Source of the DNA: Exophiala sp. HKRS030
Taxonomy: Eukaryota > Ascomycota > Eurotiomycetes > Chaetothyriales > Herpotrichiellaceae
Assembly (NCBI GenBank): GCA_023897205.1
Contig: JAHWDD010000004.1
Span: 2,294,001 to 2,358,000 of the forward strand
Direction of reading: 5' to 3'
DNA length: 64,000 bases
The notes beneath the pieces are model-generated. The model had not been told where the DNA came from. It did not search any database and was given only the letters and a program-made list of their open reading frames with translations. The translations under genes and the position numbers were made by a program. Shown piece by piece: positions 36,601-47,113 of this stretch (positions are counted from its first letter, which is position 1; the number at the start of each line of letters is the position of its first letter).

Positions 36601-37436
36601 GACTGCATCGCAAACAATTTTCCTCTTTCCCGACGGCAGCGGCTCGGCCACATCCTACCGTCGACTTCCAGAGATCGCAAAGGGAGCTTGTGTCTATGCC
36701 ATTGATAGCCCATTTCTCAAGCACCCAACCGAGTACACCTGTTCCTTGTCCGAAGCCGCGTTACTGATGGCGAATGAAGTTCGCACTCGGCAATCCTCCG
36801 GCCCCTACATTCTGGCTGGTTGGTCCGCTGGTGGCATGTACGCCTACGAAGCTGCCAGACACCTCATTTCGGTCGGAGAAATCGTCTCCAAACTTATCCT
36901 CATCGACTCTCCTTGCCGAACAGATTACGGGCCCATGCCCCAAGATGTGCTCGACTACGTCTCTCGATCGGGAGTGATCGCGGGAGAAGGCGCGGCTACA
37001 GCGGCTCCAGAATGGCTCGTCCGACATTTCCAGTCGACCATTCGGGCAGTTCAAGAGTATACGCCGCAGGCATTCGACGAGGAAAACTCGCCGTCCACGT
37101 ACGTCATCTGGGCGGCTCGGGGTGTTTTTGAAGATTGGCCTCAAGCCGAACTCGCCGGTCTCGACCTCACCGACGCCGTGGCTGCTTGGTTGCTGAAGCC
37201 AAAGACCAGCCCAGGAGCCAATGGGTGGGACAAGCTGCTCTCGGCCAAGAAGATGAAATGTTCTTCGGTGAATGGCAATCATTTCAATATGGTTCACCCT
37301 CCCAACGTGAGTATAAACCTAACCCCCAGCTGATTATGGATGTTTTGCTGACATGACTTCCTAGTGCGCTTCTCTCAGTCGGGCTATCGCAGGTGCCGTC
37401 GGTGAGGACGATGCTGTAGAATGGACTCGTGCTTAG
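30681..37436 (+). CDS. Non-reducing polyketide synthase, SAT-KS-AT-PT-ACP-ACP-TE
   Basis: Seven exons: 30681-30970, 31028-31319, 31376-32041, 32098-32451, 32505-34925, 34976-37306 and 37365-37436; introns 50-58 nt; 2141 residues. The first acceptor is at 31027 because the nearer AG would leave a 33-nt intron. Domains: starter-unit acyltransferase with 'GLCVG' (Cys about 119); ketosynthase from about 382 with 'DTACSSS' (Cys about 554); malonyl transferase with 'GHSLGEY' (Ser about 1003); product template with His about 1331 in '[13 protein letters not shown]' and Asp about 1524 in '[11 protein letters not shown]'; two carrier domains with 'LGVDSL' (Ser about 1695 and 1804); and a thioesterase/Claisen cyclase with 'GWSAGG' (Ser about 1958). 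An intact SAT Cys beside a FAS pair points to a fatty-acyl starter. Expected product: an aromatic polyketide with an alkyl side chain; ring pattern not readable. Confidence 0.97.
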
Positions 37437-37734
37437 CCTGGTTGTGGTCGGTGTCTTTTCTTCTCGGTCGACGCTGGACTTACTTAGGCTGACTACCAGG
37501 TTGAAAAGGGGTCATGTCATCGGGCATCTCTCTTTCCGGTTGGCTAGACAAGGAGTGCATTGAATTGTTTAGGTACAGGATCTATTTCTCTGTTTATACG
37601 TAGATGGTGGGAAAGGACCTGATGGTTTGGTGTTCGTTGGTAGATTTTCTGTTCAATGGCATATCTTGTTTCGAAGCACTTTTTCAGCTCTCGTTCCCAT
37701 CTCAATTGTCAAGCAGCAAATCTACTGCCCCATT
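37437..37734. terminator. Convergent 3' region of PKS and CoA-transferase
   Basis: 298 bp between two stop codons. The short overlapping frames at 37604-37865 are antisense to, or run off, the CoA-transferase 3' end and are not genes. Confidence 0.5.
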
Positions 37735-39483
37735 TCAAAGAACTACCTCCGTCATCAAATCATCAGGCCATCGAGGTGCATCTCTTCCATTTCCCCTCGT
37801 GCCCACGTTGTACTTTAATTGAACTTCAGAATCGACAAACCGAATCACGGGTCTCACGGTTCTGACAGTCACACCACCCAGGGCTTTACTTTCTCGGTCC
37901 TCGAAAAACTCCGCCTTGTCGAAGAGGTTGGTATTTTCTTTCATCATCTTCATGTATCGTGGTATAGTGTAATTCATATTATGGCAAGACCTGAAAACCT
38001 GTCGTCCATTGCGATGCCAAACTTCGTTCCAGATTGGTTCAGGGTATTCACCCACCCAACCCGTAAGCCACTGATTGTAGTAGTTCAAAGCAAGATCCAA
38101 CTTGTAACTGCCTCCCCGGTCGGCTTTTTGTATCAGTGCGGATAAGACCCCAATGACCCCGACGATGCCCGTCATGTAGTCACTGTTTGGGAACACCGGG
38201 GTGACGGGTTCGTCGTTTGATAAACCCATGGCCCGGCCAAACCCGGCGGACACTCCTGTGCAAGCGTCACTGATCTGTTGCCACCCTGACCGTTGACTCC
38301 AGGGCCCGTGCCAGCCGTAACAGTTCTCGCGGACCGAGATGATGCCCCTTTCGGGCCTGTCTCGAACGAGATCAATCATCTGGTCCTGGCTGAAACCGTA
38401 CTTGTCCAGAACCCCCGGGCGATAACCCTGGACGACCACGTCGGCGTCACGGATCAGGGTCCGAAGTTTGTCTCGCCCTTCTTCCGTCTCGAGGTCGAGA
38501 CTGCAAGACCACTTGCCCCAGCTCAGGTCGACGTGTAGCTCGCTGAAATCGACAACGTTGGGGGAGGTGACTCGCATGACGCTGGCGCCCAGCTCAGCCA
38601 GACCCCGCGTCACCGCAGGGCCGGCGATGACTCTGGTCAAGTCGACGACCTTGAGACCCGCCAGCGGTCTGGTCGACGAGGTTCGTGCCGTTGATTGCCA
38701 CCAGTGTCCTGGCCGGTGGGCGGGAACCGTGTTGACTCGGTACAGCTCGAACAGACCGACGTCAGCATTGGCTTTACCTTGCTCAGTCTCACGGAACGAG
38801 TCCACAGTCTCCACGACCACGCCTGCCTGCTTGTACACGTCGGTGATGAGGTGCTGGAGTTCGGCCGATGGCATGTTGGCGACCTTTTGGATGCAGGGTT
38901 GTACCGCCTCCTCAAAAGTCTCGAGGTCGGGACGATCCTCTGGGAGACCGAGACAGTCGAGTGTTGGTTTGGGGTTCATTCCGCCGTGAAGGTGGAAGAA
39001 CCGGTCATCCTCGGTTCGGTAGATGTTGGTGGCACAGGTGCGGTACGGGTTCGACCACATCCTGTGAAAATCATAGTTTGGGATTCCAACGTCTTCTAGT
39101 TTGTCCATGTTTTGTCCCCTTCCGATCGTAGTGTCTGCATGATCAATCGTCCAGACCAAGGCCGACATGAAGAACAATTGGGCATGGTCCACGTTGATAT
39201 TTGCCCCTGACAAGTCGACGTCGTATTTGCGTTTGACAAGTGCCGCGATCATACATGCCTCCAGGGCTTTGAGGGACGCGACGGATTCTGCGAACCGCCA
39301 ATTGACGGCGATGGAGGGGAGGTCAGAACCTGTAAAGACGACGCGAGACGCGAACTGAAGGGCTTCATGAGGGATGTCTTTCTTGATCTTGGGATTGTCA
39401 AGTAACGCGTGTAAAAGTAGTCTTTCGGACTCGGCTGGAACAGAGTATGATGAGGTCGTTGCTGTCGACGTCGTATTTGCCAT
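37735..39483 (-). CDS. Family III CoA-transferase (CaiB/BaiF type)
   Basis: Single exon of 582 residues, ATG at 39483. The strongest family segment is 'LAGLKVVDLTRVIAGPAVTRGLAELGA' at about 270-300 (start of the canonical CaiB fold), followed by 'VVVQGYRPGVLDKYGF' and 'YMTGIVGVIGVLSAL'. A long N-terminal half (about 1-265) precedes it, as in the larger fungal members that look like two fused CaiB-type halves. The family moves CoA between carboxylic acids or, as racemases, acts on acyl-CoA. Here it might activate a free fatty acid or the carboxylic polyketide as a CoA thioester, perhaps for the adjacent acyltransferase; this is inference. Its stop faces the PKS stop. Some fungal relatives lie outside clusters, so membership rests on position. 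Confidence 0.88.
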   Translation of the reverse strand: MANTTSTATTSSYSVPAESERLLLHALLDNPKIKKDIPHEALQFASRVVFTGSDLPSIAVNWRFAESVASLKALEACMIAALVKRKYDVDLSGANINVDHAQLFFMSALVWTIDHADTTIGRGQNMDKLEDVGIPNYDFHRMWSNPYRTCATNIYRTEDDRFFHLHGGMNPKPTLDCLGLPEDRPDLETFEEAVQPCIQKVANMPSAELQHLITDVYKQAGVVVETVDSFRETEQGKANADVGLFELYRVNTVPAHRPGHWWQSTARTSSTRPLAGLKVVDLTRVIAGPAVTRGLAELGASVMRVTSPNVVDFSELHVDLSWGKWSCSLDLETEEGRDKLRTLIRDADVVVQGYRPGVLDKYGFSQDQMIDLVRDRPERGIISVRENCYGWHGPWSQRSGWQQISDACTGVSAGFGRAMGLSNDEPVTPVFPNSDYMTGIVGVIGVLSALIQKADRGGSYKLDLALNYYNQWLTGWVGEYPEPIWNEVWHRNGRQVFRSCHNMNYTIPRYMKMMKENTNLFDKAEFFEDRESKALGGVTVRTVRPVIRFVDSEVQLKYNVGTRGNGRDAPRWPDDLMTEVVL

Positions 39484-40178
39484 GATTAAATGACTGGTTG
39501 GCTGATCTCTAGCTGGAGGACAAACAAATAGAAACCTGCAAGAAGAATGTCACCTCTTTCTCTCGTAACCAGTACGTAGGCGTACCTACGTGGACATGCC
39601 CACTGATTCAATGTATAACCTACTCGGAGAATGTTGTCCGGGACGTATCTACACCTGACATATCGCAGATATCGACAACATCTGACCGCATGATACATTT
39701 CCCCGGGGGGTATTTGCGAAATCCCCATGGGAGGTGAACACGCTGAGGTAGATTCAATTTATCTCTCCTACGGCCGCAAGAGTGGTGGACATACCGTAAC
39801 TGACCCAAGTTTGATGTAAAGTGGATATTCAGACAGACAGGTTCCACCGTAAAGCTGATTCGATGTTCATCACTCCCAGAGTTAGCACACGCAATTTAGC
39901 ATGCAGTGTTCTTGGAAAATAGAATGTCGAATAAACGATCCCCTTAGAGTCTGTTGGGAGCATGGCCACGAAAGAATTTAAAGGTACGTTGCCTGATACG
40001 GAAGTCGACGGAAATGCTATGTGGAGACCCCACAATGCCTGCTCCTGTGGTTGCCATTGCCAATGTACAAGGAGAGCCTGGCCGAGAAGAGAAATAGTAG
40101 AATGTATATATATGTATTTATCAACATTTGCTTGACACCTTTAGATGTTTATGGCCAAGTTCAATCATAATGACCATC
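39484..40178 (-). promoter_or_regulatory. Promoter of the CoA-transferase gene; 3' end of the acyltransferase gene
   Basis: Nearly 700 bp between two same-strand genes. No conserved coding frame, and no TCG(N5)CGR word. AT-rich sequence near 40100-40120 suits the acyltransferase 3' end. Confidence 0.45.
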
Positions 40179-41465
40179 TTACCCTGGCTTCGCAACCACG
40201 TTTTCAATCATGACGACGTTCCCCCCTTTGCTCTCTTCCTGATCACCGCTGACTTTATGATCATAAGCAGCTCTTTCAACCTCATCAAACAAATGTAGAA
40301 CGGTCGGGTTAAGGAATGGTAATACGGAGGTGCCGACCATCCCAGCTCTCTTGGAAGAAGGGTCGATCCAGTAGTATAAATTCCCGAGTCCACACCAGGA
40401 TGCGCTACCAGCTTTGCGACCATGCGGCATATCGATATGGTTTAGCATCAAACCCGCTGAGCAGCCGCGGGCATCGGTGGGTAGAGAGGGCAAAAGTGTG
40501 CCTTCCCGTGAGAGGATTGGTATTGTTGGATGAAATCTACCCAGACCAGATTTGTCGACCTCCAAGGGGAGGAGGTCCGTGAAGAGGTAGTCCTTGACAG
40601 TTTCCTTTGCGAGGATGGTCCTTCCTGTCGCAGGGCTACTCCCCTCGTTCAATAGAGTGGCAAGCAGCTTCGCGTAGTCATTGAGAGTCGAATAGATGGA
40701 GGCACCCCCACCGAACATCTCGGGTTCTTCAGCATTCTTCAGGCTTGGATCAGCAACTAGGCGGTCGTCCATGTCATAATGGACGACGAGCTTTGCCCTC
40801 CCTGTCCGTGGAGCCGCAGCTGTGTCTTTCATCTCCAAAGGCACCAGGATTTGGGAGTTGATGTACTCGGGGAGGGGCACCTTTGAAACCGCCTCGACCA
40901 CAAAGCCCAACCAGTCCGTGCTTATCCCATAAGTGTACTTCGTCCCCGGGTCGGCGACCAAAGGGTATTCAAAGTCCGCCCAGTCACCGACGGTGTAATA
41001 TTGCACAGGTTGCCGGCCTGTGGAAGTGCGCCACGCCAGTGTTGGACCGTCGAGAAAGTCGTAAGAGAAGCCTGCCGTGTGGTTCATAAGCTGGAGGATG
41101 GTTGGTTTTGATTTGGGCGGTCGAAGGGATGGTACCGAGCCCTCCTCTCCTTCATGCGCACTGTGATCGAGTACTTGTGTTCTTGACATGGCCGGGACGT
41201 ATCGTTCCACATGGTCTGAGGCTGACAGTTTGCCTTGTTCGATAAGTTGCAGTGCTGCAATGGTGGTCAACAATTTGGTACATGAGAAAATCTGGAGGAC
41301 TGTATCCGCGCCGAATACAGGTGCATCCGGATCATCCATCTGAGTCGATCCGAACGTCTCTTTGAAGATGAAACAGCCTGTTTCATCGACGACAAAGGCT
41401 CCGATTCCAGGGACTTGCCCATTCTTCACAGCTGATTTGAAGAGGTCCTTCAATCTTTCATCCAT
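40179..41465 (-). CDS. Serine beta-lactamase-fold acyltransferase/esterase (LovD/EstB-like)
   Basis: Single exon; the ATG at 41465 gives 428 residues. The open frame extends 14 codons upstream, but only to a GTG, so the ATG is preferred. The class C beta-lactamase/transesterase motif SxxK is 'SCTK' (Ser about 61, Lys about 64), the Tyr of the second motif is in 'YTYGIS' (Tyr about 179), and the third-motif region is 'ASWCGLGNLYYWIDP', near the usual Trp-rich segment of fungal LovD-type enzymes. There is no signal peptide, so it is probably cytosolic. Known relatives either transfer an acyl group from a thioester to a hydroxyl or hydrolyse esters. Lying beside a CoA-transferase and a polyketide synthase, acylation or deacylation of the product is the simplest inference. 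Confidence 0.85.
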   Translation of the reverse strand: MDERLKDLFKSAVKNGQVPGIGAFVVDETGCFIFKETFGSTQMDDPDAPVFGADTVLQIFSCTKLLTTIAALQLIEQGKLSASDHVERYVPAMSRTQVLDHSAHEGEEGSVPSLRPPKSKPTILQLMNHTAGFSYDFLDGPTLAWRTSTGRQPVQYYTVGDWADFEYPLVADPGTKYTYGISTDWLGFVVEAVSKVPLPEYINSQILVPLEMKDTAAAPRTGRAKLVVHYDMDDRLVADPSLKNAEEPEMFGGGASIYSTLNDYAKLLATLLNEGSSPATGRTILAKETVKDYLFTDLLPLEVDKSGLGRFHPTIPILSREGTLLPSLPTDARGCSAGLMLNHIDMPHGRKAGSASWCGLGNLYYWIDPSSKRAGMVGTSVLPFLNPTVLHLFDEVERAAYDHKVSGDQEESKGGNVVMIENVVAKPG

Positions 41466-44400
41466 GATTGTTTTATAAGATTCTGAGGGGTTTCTAGAGA
41501 GGGACACGGTGGTGAGGGAGATTCAAGTTGATGCAGGAACAAGGTGGCCTCAATGGAAGGGGGGGTCTGAATATATGAACGGAGCTGATCCACAGAGGTT
41601 ACATGTACACGAGTATATGCAGCGACAACGGCCACCTATATATCCCACCTGAAGAAAGACATCAGTGTATTGCGATCCCGACTCTACCACACAAGTCGGT
41701 CACTTAATCCGTGTAGTTCTGAAAGTTGCGGCTCGCGTGGAGTCTCATTCGTTGCCCCAGCGGGGGGTAAGCGGGTGTTCTGGGGTATCCAGGAATCCTC
41801 ACGTCTCAGAGATCTGCTTCTCCCTTCGAAGAAAAAGGATTCACAAAGGAGTTTGGGAAAGAGGGGATTTTCCGCGCTCGGATCGAGGTGATTCTTTCGG
41901 CCGTAAAGAACAGGAGCTTGACGGAGGAGTGAGGTCCATTGAACAAAAGCTTACATAACATGTCCGAAAGGGGTTTTGTATCACAACGTCTCCCCTCTTG
42001 CTTCACAGTCTTGAAGATTCAAGGATTTCATCTGTGAAGGATGCTTGCCAGTGTTTTGATATGAGGCTCTGCCCCTGGCAGTTTGTGCCTTTTTCCTGAT
42101 TGCTTCAGCCTCGCCGCAAGTCCATAATTTCTGCCAGCCTTCGGACCGTGATTGGACGGTGGTTACGACGGGCTCGTGCGTGTCGACAACCTAATAAAGA
42201 AGCCTGGTGTTTTCCCTAATTACTTGCTGTATCTATGCCACATACACGTAGATAAGACATCAGCCGGATGGTATGACTGGCGTTCGATTGAGCAGTGTTT
42301 TCAATGACTCTTGTCTAAAGGTTGCTATTGATCCAAAGCCATGAGGAAGCAAACGGGCACCAAGTCAGCCTCATTTCAGTCTTACAACAACCTCATCCCA
42401 GGCTCATGAGAAGGTAGCGTCAATGCACGGCTCTACCAGGGATACTATAGCTATTTGCATACCTTTTCGGTGGGTGCAGGTCAGTCACGCAGTGAGCGAT
42501 GCTGCTGTACCATCGCCGATACCGCAACGCGCTCTTGACCGCTCTTGACCGGTGACACTGTCAAAATCCACGGAACTATGCCCCAGTATCATGCTTCAAG
42601 TGAAGTGAACCTTGGCTACATATGTATGTATGGCACATCTGCAAAAACATACACAGACCCCTAGGCATGCCCTGGGCATCCTCCCCCCACGACCATAATC
42701 CACCTTCGGCATTCAAAATCGAAACCCGGAATTTCGCAAGCATATCCACACGCGTTTGAAGGTATTACTACTCGCCCACACGGGTATAGAACCCAAAAAG
42801 GCCCTGGTAAGCGAAGCAAGGATCGGCCGGTCCGATACTTGTGTGACAAGGCACGAAGCTACAGGCCACCACTACAACCCTACCCACACCCCCCTGACGC
42901 CATGTCTTCTTCCCCAGGCCTGTGTGTACTCGATCTTCACTGGAATTTGTGAAACACCTACGAGTACGAATACGCGGAGATCAGATTACAAACTAGTATC
43001 GCCAGGTCAGGCCAGGTCATGTGCGATTGTTGTTGTCCCGTATAGGGTAGGATAGTTTCCACACCCCCCAGATTATCTTCTGTGTTGGGTTGTACAACGT
43101 ACGTGGAGTTCCTGGGCCTTTGGGGGAAAGCTATCATGACGTGGATCATGGTAATGTCCATTCTTGGGCCCTAGGATCCATGTACGTTTGTGTCAAAAGG
43201 ACAGACAAGGGATCCCTGGGAAGAAAAACAGCCACTTTCGCACGCCGCACTATGATCGCTCGGACACACCGCTCTTGAGAGCTATTCCAAGAAAGGAAGC
43301 GGTAACACGACAGGAGGACGGAATACAAGGCTGATAGTAGTGATGTTCTGGTCTGTTATGTTGGTTCTTGTGTTACGGTTACAGTTTGTGTTTCCCAGCC
43401 CTTTTCCCCTTTGCAAGAAGACTCTTGGATCCCAACCCCTCGTAAGGAAACAATGGGGCAAATAGAAGCGGCGGGGTTCTTGGTTGTTGCTGATTTGTCT
43501 GCGTGTGTGTGACTTGAAGGATGACTGGGGGTTTGATGCAGGGCTTGGGAGAGTCAAGAGGAGTGTTTTTCCTCTTCCTTCACTTCTTCACCGCTCGAGC
43601 GAGTATTGTCCAGCAACCCTTGTCTGTCGTTTCATATATATTCTGTTCTCACCCAGCAATTATCCAACCAATCCCTACCTCATCCACACCCCTTGTGTGT
43701 CCTTGGATGACGGTCAACGTATTAGATCAAGCTTGTGCCCTTCCACACGCACTCTTCGAGTGCCTCGACCGCACGTTTTCACTTTGACCGCCTTATCACC
43801 ACCTACCACTCTGATTAGATCAATCTCGGCCCTTGGCCTTTTGCACAGAGATCAGAAATAAAGAGATCAGCCAAGAAGGCACGAATCCACCCATCAAGAT
43901 GCCAAATATGGCCTACTAAACGAAGGACGATCGTCGATCTATTTATCAAGCAGTACCAGGCCAGAAAGCCCTTTGCAGACCTGCTTGTGTGAGAGCATTC
44001 GGGAAACGGGGCATTTTGCCCTGTCGAGAGTGGTGCAAAGGGAAGGATGGAGGGTACTCGGCTCAATACTGGGATGTTGCAGCTGGGAGTGGAGGTAGTA
44101 CCGACAAGAGACCTATCGCTGCAAATTGCCTCGAGAGATGGGTTAGGCTCTCCCTGTTCCTGAATAATGGCCACAAAGAAAAGGATCTGTCGATCATTAT
44201 GGTACTCTGTGTACCAAGCCGACATGAGCCGGTATTCCGAATCAATATGACCCGGTCGAGGCGTTGGGAAACATACTTACGAGAATTGGATGTCGAGAGT
44301 GTGACTGTCGTTGGAGTGAGCAGTTACGTGAAGGCCATGGGGCTGAGTGAATGACACAGGACAGTGCTGTGCTCATCAGACCATGCAAAAGGTTGAGTGT

Positions 44401-44862
44401 TTTGTCAAAGTCCACCACGTACGTAGCCTCCAGGGGAGAAGGCAAAAGGAGCCAAATCTCATTGTTGTGAAAGTGAATCTAATTATGCTGCGTGCTTCTC
44501 CATTGACATATAGAGAAAAGGGGGGGGAGAGAGACAAAGAAAGCCTCGAAAACTGCTTGGTAGCCCATATCGTATGTCTACCAAACCAAAACCCACAATT
44601 GACAATGACCCTTCCGCTCAAATACCAGCCATTTTCCACCTACGACCTTCTCTTTTTTCTTTCCTTTTAACAAAACTGCATATTTACGCCTGACCACTTG
44701 AACCACATCTCACACCCCTCAAGAGAATATAAAAATAGTACCAAGGCCCTTTTCGAGAGTCCACCCTTGCTTTCAATGCTTCACTTCAGGCTCCAAAGTA
44801 GAGAGAGAGATTGCTGTAGAGATGGCGAAGAAGAGATAGTGAGAGGAGTGAAGAGGAGATGC
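41466..44862. other. 3.4 kb region without recognised gene
   Basis: This is the largest gap inside the cluster. It contains the acyltransferase promoter (left) and the laccase 3' end (right). Frames of 60-136 codons occur on both strands (for example 43484-43861 +, 43815-44225 -, 43989-44354 +) but overlap each other and show no domain, signal peptide or plausible splicing into a longer protein. Pyrimidine-rich stretches occur near 43560-43620. No RNA gene or transposon ends were recognised. Confidence 0.45.
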
Positions 44863-47113
44863 TTAGATACCAGCATCTTCCTGTATGTACACCTCGTCAT
44901 GGCTCCAATAGTTTTGCCAAACATCACAAGTGTCGACCAACGCGGACGTGTCCGTGAAGGTGGCCATAATCTCATCCTGGCGTTCGACAAACTGTAAGCC
45001 CAGGCCTTCGCTCGAGTGGGCGGCGATGTGACAGTGCATCAACCAGGCGCCGGGATTGTCGGTCTTGAAGGCCATGATCATGTAACCGTTCAGAGGCACG
45101 GTGGCGACGTCACGCCTCGGCGGGTTCGTGAGGGTCAGGTCCACTGTGTCGTTCAAGGGGCCGAAGCCCTGGGCGACGACAAAGTAGTCGTGCCCGTGGA
45201 GGTGCATGGGGTGGGAACGGTTGCGGTGGGAGATGTCCTGGATGCCAAAGTAGACCCACTCGTCCGACACGCTCAGGGGGATGGCGTCGTAGTTGGTGAA
45301 GCCTTTTTGCGGGGTGTAGCCCGTGTTGGGCCAGGAGGTGTTGTGGTCGTGGATCATCAGGTCCGTCGGGGCAGAGAAGTTGACCCAGATGTAGGAGCCG
45401 TTGAGCGTGAACAAGAACCCGGCCGGCATGGGGACAAAAGTGTAGTTCAAGTTCAAGAGCGAAATGGAGTCCGGGGCGGGCACGTCCAGGGCCACGTGAG
45501 GGACGAGCTTGTCGTAGGGCTCGTCCTCGCAGTGGAAGGGGTAGTCGGTGGCCGGGTTGGTCGTCGTGGGCAGCGCCGTGGAGTTGGCGATGCCGGCGTA
45601 GCGCACGATACCCAGCGTGTTGTTCCACGCGTCGTTGTCGCAGCAGGATCGTTGCCAGATGGGTCGGAGCCAATAGTTGTCCGGGGGTGCATTGGCTTCG
45701 ACGATGATGTCGTACCTCTGGCCCATGGAGATGATGAGACTGTCGGTCGTGTAGGGCTCGAGGGGCACAAAATCCATGGCGATGACCGTCAGGCTGTGGC
45801 CGTCAATGGCGAAGCGGAAGTGCGAGTACAATCCCGTGTTGACGAGGCGGAGGCGGTACTTCTTGCCAGACTCAAAGGTCATCTCGAACCGTTCCCCGAC
45901 CGTACCTTTGCCCTGGCATTGCGTCGTGTTGTCCTGGTGGCAGTCGAAGACGTTGGTGCCGTTGATGAGAGAGTTGGCCTGCGAGGGGGGGCCGGTCGTC
46001 GGTCTGTCCCACCACCACTCGTTGAAAGTCGAGATGTGAGCCCAGTCCATGAGCATCAGTGCCCCCAGGTCTTCATCGTAGTTCGCGGTGGCTGGTCCAT
46101 TGATCACGATGGGACCAAAGAGACCCGCCGAGTACTGGAAGCTAAAGTGCGAATGGTACCATGACTAGAAGGGGCGGGCCACCGCCGATATCAGCGTGCT
46201 GCTCGACCAAAACATAGCTTCGAGAGAGGGATAGGGGATAGGGGGGCCAGGAAGGAAGGGAGGCCTTGTTAGGGCTGACTTACCGATCCATACTGGGTTG
46301 CTCTCCATTTGTAGGTATAGGTCTGACCGGGAGCCTGAAGCATTTACAAGAATCCACCTGGTCAGTGATTATTTCTTGAGTGATGACTTTTGTGGGGTAA
46401 GGAAGTAGCAAGGTCAGCTCTTCAGAAGCAGACGTACAATCGGACACTGAGTTACACCCGGAACGCCATCGAATTCGTTGTTCTCCTGCTGCCTCAGGCC
46501 GTGCCAGTGGATAGTGGTCCCATTGTCTTGCATCTTGTTGGTCACATGTACGATGACTGCGGGCCGAAATGAACGTCAGTTTGTACTCAGTCAAAATTGT
46601 TCGCTATATAGCGTGGACCATCCATCGGGCCGGTAGCTTGTTTTACTTACCTTCGTCACCCCAGTCTGCGGAGATGGTAGGCCCTGGAATACTCCCATTG
46701 AAGACAAGAACCTGCTGTTCATAGCCCTAGAAATAGAGACACGCGCATCCGGGTCAGCGTTGTATTTCTCCATAGAGCACTCCTCAGATTTGAGAAGGAG
46801 GAGGAAAACTTGTGCTCACATCAGGGGCCAGTGTTGTATTCTCTGCGACCAACCAGTACTCTCGCGTTACACCCGTATAGGGAACATCATCGTACCAATT
46901 CGTGTCGATCGAGTAATCACCCCAACATTGTCTGGAAGTCGGTGAGTGTTCACAGCCTCCCTGAGACTCGACGTCAGATTCTGACAAAGTGTAACATGGT
47001 TTTGTGTCGTTGTAAACGAAGTCTCGAGGCTGAGCAGGACTCTTCGGCAATGAAGCCGCCTGTACTTGCGCAAGGCAAGCGGTCAAAGCAATTGCCACTG
47101 TCAAAGAATACAT
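44863..47113 (-). CDS. Secreted laccase-like multicopper oxidase
   Basis: Five exons: 47113-46820, 46726-46651, 46556-46438, 46334-46284 and 46164-44863; introns 93, 94, 103 and 119 nt; 613 residues. A signal peptide is clear (hydrophobic residues 3-19, 'CLAQVQA'). Copper ligands lie in the expected order: 'HWHG' at 140-143, 'WYHSHF' at 182-187, 'HPMHLHGH' from about 498 and 'HCHIAAHSSEGL' from about 557. Plastocyanin-type domain 1 begins with 'FNGSIPGPTI'. It is predicted to be a secreted phenol-oxidising four-copper enzyme. Cluster laccases in fungi commonly carry out oxidative dimerisation or quinone formation of polyketide phenols, which suits an alkyl-aromatic product. A 382-codon frame on the opposite strand (45016-46164) is an antisense shadow. 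Confidence 0.94.

Noticed and set aside
40179..41507. Start of the acyltransferase at 41507
   Set aside because: That codon is GTG; the first ATG in frame is at 41465 and leaves the whole fold intact.
43815..44354. Overlapping 136- and 121-codon frames on opposite strands
   Set aside because: Mutually antisense, no domain, no signal peptide and no splice extension; treated as chance.
45016..46164. 382-codon frame on the plus strand
   Set aside because: Exactly antisense to the laccase last exon; its Val/Gly/Asp-rich composition is that of a shadow frame.
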